Part shown: in pieces, positions 60,436 through 64,000 of the stretch
Numbering within the stretch: the stretch's first letter is position 1
Layout: each line of letters starts with the position of its first letter
NCBI GenBank assembly: GCA_023475265.1
Contig: JAMCWE010000022.1
Coordinates: 1 to 64,000, forward strand
Origin: Bacteroidota bacterium
GTDB taxonomy: Bacteria; Bacteroidota; Ignavibacteria; Ignavibacteriales; Ignavibacteriaceae
DNA: 64,000 bases
Reading direction: 5' to 3'
The notes under the pieces: generated by a model
What the model was told of the DNA's origin: nothing
The model's database searches: none
The model's input: only the letters and a program-made list of their open reading frames with translations
Position numbers and translations under genes: made by a program

Positions 60436-61260
60436 ATGAAAAAGAATATTCTAATTTTATTTTTGATAATGATCTTCAGCGCGTCGATTATCGGCTGCAA
60501 GAAGAATAACGAGATTACAAATCCGGATTCAACAAACCCTGGACAAACAATAACGCCTCCGCCGGGTTACAAATTAGTTTGGAACGATGAATTTAATTCT
60601 TCAGCTCTGGATACTTCAAAGTGGAATTATGAAGTTAACGGTGACGGCGGCGGCAACAACGAACTTCAATATTACACAAACTTTCCCGATAATTGTTTTA
60701 TAAAAGACAGCTGCTTGGTTATTCAAGCTTTGAAAAAAAGTTATCTCGGCAAAGATTATACTTCCGCTAGATTGAACTCAAACAATAAAGGCGATTGGAA
60801 ATACGGAAGATTTGAAGTGCGTGCAAAACTGCCATACGGGCAAGGACTTTGGCCTGCAATCTGGATGCTTCCAACAGATTGGGTTTACGGCGGCTGGCCT
60901 GCGAGCGGTGAGATTGATATTATGGAAGAGCTTGGTCAGCAGGCAAATAAAGTTTACGGAACTATCCATTACGGAAGTCCGCACCAGCAGCAAGGCGGAA
61001 ATTATACTTTGCCAAGCGGATATTTTTTAAGCGACTTCCATGTTTTTGCCTGTGAATGGGATTCGACAAGCATTAACTTTTTTGTAGACAGCACAAAATA
61101 TTTTACCGCAAAAATTTCAAAGCCGTTCGATCAAAGATTTCATTTCGTTCTTAACGTTGCTGTCGGCGGCAATTGGCCCGGCAGCCCCGATTATACAACT
61201 TCTTTTCCGCAACAAATGATTATCGATTATGTTCGCGTTTTTCAAAAAATTTCTAACTGA
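60436..61260 (+). CDS. GH16 glycosidase (laminarinase/licheninase-like) lipoprotein
   Basis: lipobox SASIIGCKK from the Met at 60436 (ORF track starts at 60382); catalytic GEIDIMEELG; YKLVWNDEFNSSALDTSKWNYEVNGDGGGNNELQYYT. Confidence 0.94.
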   Translation: MKKNILILFLIMIFSASIIGCKKNNEITNPDSTNPGQTITPPPGYKLVWNDEFNSSALDTSKWNYEVNGDGGGNNELQYYTNFPDNCFIKDSCLVIQALKKSYLGKDYTSARLNSNNKGDWKYGRFEVRAKLPYGQGLWPAIWMLPTDWVYGGWPASGEIDIMEELGQQANKVYGTIHYGSPHQQQGGNYTLPSGYFLSDFHVFACEWDSTSINFFVDSTKYFTAKISKPFDQRFHFVLNVAVGGNWPGSPDYTTSFPQQMIIDYVRVFQKISN

Positions 61261-61414
61261 TTACGAGTATAGTTTAGTCTTAAAAATTAAAACTGTATTT
61301 GAGCTTATTGCGATAGGAGCGTTTGTTTTTATTCTCCTTTTTATACTAGTGTTTAGCTTAGTATAATTTTCGTTCAGTCATATTTTGCCTTCAAAATTTT
61401 TCCGGAGATAAATC

Positions 61415-62635
61415 ATGTTTAGGTTCTTAAAACTTTCTTCCGCAATTGTCCTACTCATATGCTTCAATTTCATTTCTTATTCTCAGAACAAATTTGTTTC
61501 GACTAAAGGAAAAATTATTGTTGGTCTTGACGGAAAAGAATTAAAGCTGAAAGGAATTAACATCGGCAACTGGCTAGAGCCTGAGGGTTACATGTTTAAG
61601 TTCGAGAAAGCTGAATCTTCGAGAAAAATTTTCGAAGTGTTTAACGAAATAATTGCTCCGGACGAAGCAGAAAAATTCTGGAATAATTTCAGAGGAAATT
61701 ATATCACTGAAAACGATATTAAATTCATCAAGGAAAGCGGCTTCAATTCAATTCGAGTTCCATTCGATTACAAGCTTTTTACCGGTGTAGATTTTTATTC
61801 GACTTGCGAAACTCCGGGATTTAAGTTGCTCGATAATGTAATCAAATGGTCTAGCAAATATAAAATTTTTGTTATACTCGATATGCACTGCGCACCCGGC
61901 GGACAAACCGGCGCCAACATTGATGATAGCTGGGGCTATCCTTATTTATATGAAAATGTTGAAAGCCAAAATTTAACAATCAAAATCTGGAAGGAAATAG
62001 CAAACCGTTATAAGAATAAAAAATATGTTCTCGGTTATGATCTTTTGAATGAACCTATCGCTCCTTATTTCGATACTGAAAAATTAAATTCAATGCTTGA
62101 GCCGCTTTATATTAAGATTACAAAAGCGATTCGTACAGTCGATAAAAACCATATTATAATTCTCGGCGGCGCACAGTGGGATTCGAATTTTAATATCTTC
62201 CACAAACCTTTTGATTCAAAGCTAGTTTATACTTTCCATGTTTATTGGAGCGATACAACTCAATCGGTAATTCAAAAGTTTATTGATTTTAGCGACAAGT
62301 ATAACGTTCCAATCTGGCTTGGTGAATCCGGCGAAAACACAATGCAATGGATTTCTTCTTTCAGAAACCTTTTAGAAAGAAATGATGTGGGCTGGTGCTT
62401 CTGGACTTTCAAGAGACTCGATACCGACCGCAGCATCGTTTCAATCAATCAGCCGGATGGCTACAACAAAATAATTGATTATGCAAATACCAACAGACAA
62501 ACATTCGAGGAAATCAGAAAAGCTTTGCCGAATAGAGACACAGTAATGAAAGCCACGGAAGAATATTTAAATAACATCAAATTAAAAAATTGCAAAGTGA
62601 ATGAAGATTATCTCAAAGCATTAGGATTGAAATAA
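61415..62635 (+). CDS. GH5 glycoside hydrolase, paralogue of 42840-44831 without CBM/T9SS domain
   Basis: LKGINIGNWLEPEGYMFKF, VILDMHCAPGGQ, GYDLLNEPI, IWLGESGENT. Confidence 0.92.
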   Translation: MFRFLKLSSAIVLLICFNFISYSQNKFVSTKGKIIVGLDGKELKLKGINIGNWLEPEGYMFKFEKAESSRKIFEVFNEIIAPDEAEKFWNNFRGNYITENDIKFIKESGFNSIRVPFDYKLFTGVDFYSTCETPGFKLLDNVIKWSSKYKIFVILDMHCAPGGQTGANIDDSWGYPYLYENVESQNLTIKIWKEIANRYKNKKYVLGYDLLNEPIAPYFDTEKLNSMLEPLYIKITKAIRTVDKNHIIILGGAQWDSNFNIFHKPFDSKLVYTFHVYWSDTTQSVIQKFIDFSDKYNVPIWLGESGENTMQWISSFRNLLERNDVGWCFWTFKRLDTDRSIVSINQPDGYNKIIDYANTNRQTFEEIRKALPNRDTVMKATEEYLNNIKLKNCKVNEDYLKALGLK

Positions 62636-62652
62636 TTTTTAGAAAGTTCTAG

Positions 62653-64000
62653 ATGAAACAAAAATTTTTACTTTCAATATTTTTTATAATTGTTATTTCG
62701 TATTCCGTTTTCGCTCAGTATGAAGATACCGGCAGGCGAGGATTATATTACGCTAAAAAAAATTTTACATCGGTTCCATCTGTAATTCCGACTTTTAATG
62801 AAAGCAAACTAAAACTTCCGTCTCCAATTCTTGAGGACAACAAAGAGCTGATTGATCTTTACTGGAAAGCCTGGCAGCTTGCGTTTCTTCATTTTAAAAA
62901 ACCGCCGAAGGGTTCTCCGCTTGTATCCAATTATATTGATGAGGCTTTCTGCCCAAACATTTTTCAGTGGGATACAATTTTTATGCTGATGTTTGCGCGG
63001 TATGCTCATTTCGTTTTTCCTTCAATTCAATCGCTTGATAATTTTTATTGCAGGCAATATGAAAACGGTTATATCGACCGCGAAATACAGGAAGCTAACG
63101 GTGAAGATTTTGTTTATGAAGGCAGACAAAACACGGTCAATCCGCCTTTATTTAGCTGGGCTGAAGTTGAGAATTATAAAATCACCGGAGACGATTCGAG
63201 ATTTGCTTCTGTTATTCCTGTACTTGAAAAGTATGCCGACTGGTTAGAAAAATATCGAAAGAAAGAAAACACAAAGCACGGATTGTATTGGCAAACCAGA
63301 TTGGGATCGGGAATGGATAACGTACCACGCAACGGCACTGGCTGGGTTGATATGTCGGCGCAAATGGTTTTGATGTATAATAATCTTTCATTCATGTGTG
63401 AAAAAATCGGAATTAAAGAAAAAGCTTCTTTATATAAAGATAAAGCACAAAATATTGCTGCGAGAATTAATAAATACATGTGGAATGAAAAAGATGGTTT
63501 GTATTACGATGTTGATGACAATGGAAATCAAAATAAATGTAAAACCGTTGCGTGCTTCTGGCCGATGCTTGCTGGGATCTCAAGCAATGATCAAGCTGAA
63601 CGAATGCTAACCAATTTAAAAGATCCAAAATTATTCTGGACAAAAATTCCTTTCGCTTCTTTAAGTGCCGACGAAAAGGATTTTAAACCTGATGGACAAT
63701 ACTGGCAGGGCAGCGTTTGGGCTCCAACAAATGTTGAAATTATAAAAGGGCTTGATAATTACGGCAAAGATACAAGCTATGAACACGCACATTACTTTAA
63801 TGAATTTGCATCTCTTGCCGCCGAAAAATATTTGGAAGGAATGTACAAAGTTTATAAAACAACAGGCACAATTTGGGAAAATTATTCTCCCGATTCTTAC
63901 TCGCGCGGATTGTGGTCACAGCCAAATTTTGTTGGCTGGAGCGGCTGCGGGCCTATTGAATTATTAATCGAAGATGTTCTCGGCTTTAGAGCAGACGGCG
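62653..64000 (+). CDS. trehalase-like (GH37/GH63-type) glycoside hydrolase, truncated by the window end
   Basis: not in the ORF track; translation from ATG 62653 gives a signal peptide MKQKFLLSIFFIIVISYSVFAQ and FCPNIFQWDTIFMLMFARYA, QYWQGSVWAPTNVEIIKGL, TIWENYSPDS, GWSGCGPIELLIEDVLG; no stop seen before 64000. Confidence 0.85.
   Translation, partial: MKQKFLLSIFFIIVISYSVFAQYEDTGRRGLYYAKKNFTSVPSVIPTFNESKLKLPSPILEDNKELIDLYWKAWQLAFLHFKKPPKGSPLVSNYIDEAFCPNIFQWDTIFMLMFARYAHFVFPSIQSLDNFYCRQYENGYIDREIQEANGEDFVYEGRQNTVNPPLFSWAEVENYKITGDDSRFASVIPVLEKYADWLEKYRKKENTKHGLYWQTRLGSGMDNVPRNGTGWVDMSAQMVLMYNNLSFMCEKIGIKEKASLYKDKAQNIAARINKYMWNEKDGLYYDVDDNGNQNKCKTVACFWPMLAGISSNDQAERMLTNLKDPKLFWTKIPFASLSADEKDFKPDGQYWQGSVWAPTNVEIIKGLDNYGKDTSYEHAHYFNEFASLAAEKYLEGMYKVYKTTGTIWENYSPDSYSRGLWSQPNFVGWSGCGPIELLIEDVLGFRADG

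Noticed and set aside
1-64000. rRNA, tRNA genes, prophage, transposase or toxin-antitoxin loci
   Set aside because: No supporting sequence was recognised on either strand; tRNA detection by eye is limited, so a tRNAscan/Infernal run would be needed to exclude them.

Overview
The window is consistent with a Bacteroidota/Ignavibacteria-type genome: AT-rich, many T9SS type A C-terminal domains, PorV-like and TonB proteins. No lineage search was possible. Main blocks: (1) a minus-strand haem/tetrapyrrole operon (ccsA/hemX-like, hemA, hemC, a TetR-HemD fusion, hemE, hemN, hemY-type PPOX, a four-helix-bundle/S23-like gene, hemB); (2) a pyrimidine-nucleoside phosphorylase, a pabB-pabC fusion and aspS; (3) a small pilin-like/PilX-like operon; (4) MacA/MacB-permease/TolC export genes, a DUF1624-like membrane protein and mgsA; (5) a large glycan-utilisation region (GH3, GH2, two GH5, GH16, a GH37/GH63-like ORF cut by the right edge, TonB receptor, PorV-like protein, SSS and MFS sugar transporters, ROK kinase) rich in T9SS cargo; (6) an apparent three-component sensory locus (membrane-anchored sugar-binding protein, histidine kinase, sigma54 response regulator). 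Most notable signals: the TetR-HemD fusion with a possible internal start and an operator-like palindrome upstream of the operon; a canonical -24/-12 sigma54 promoter in front of a GH5 gene; two degenerate tandem arrays with an exact 21-bp period in non-coding DNA; several families of palindromic intergenic elements, some supplying stop codons to haem genes; and an indel-free duplication of a T9SS C-terminal cassette. All calls come from reading the sequence; no searches were run.
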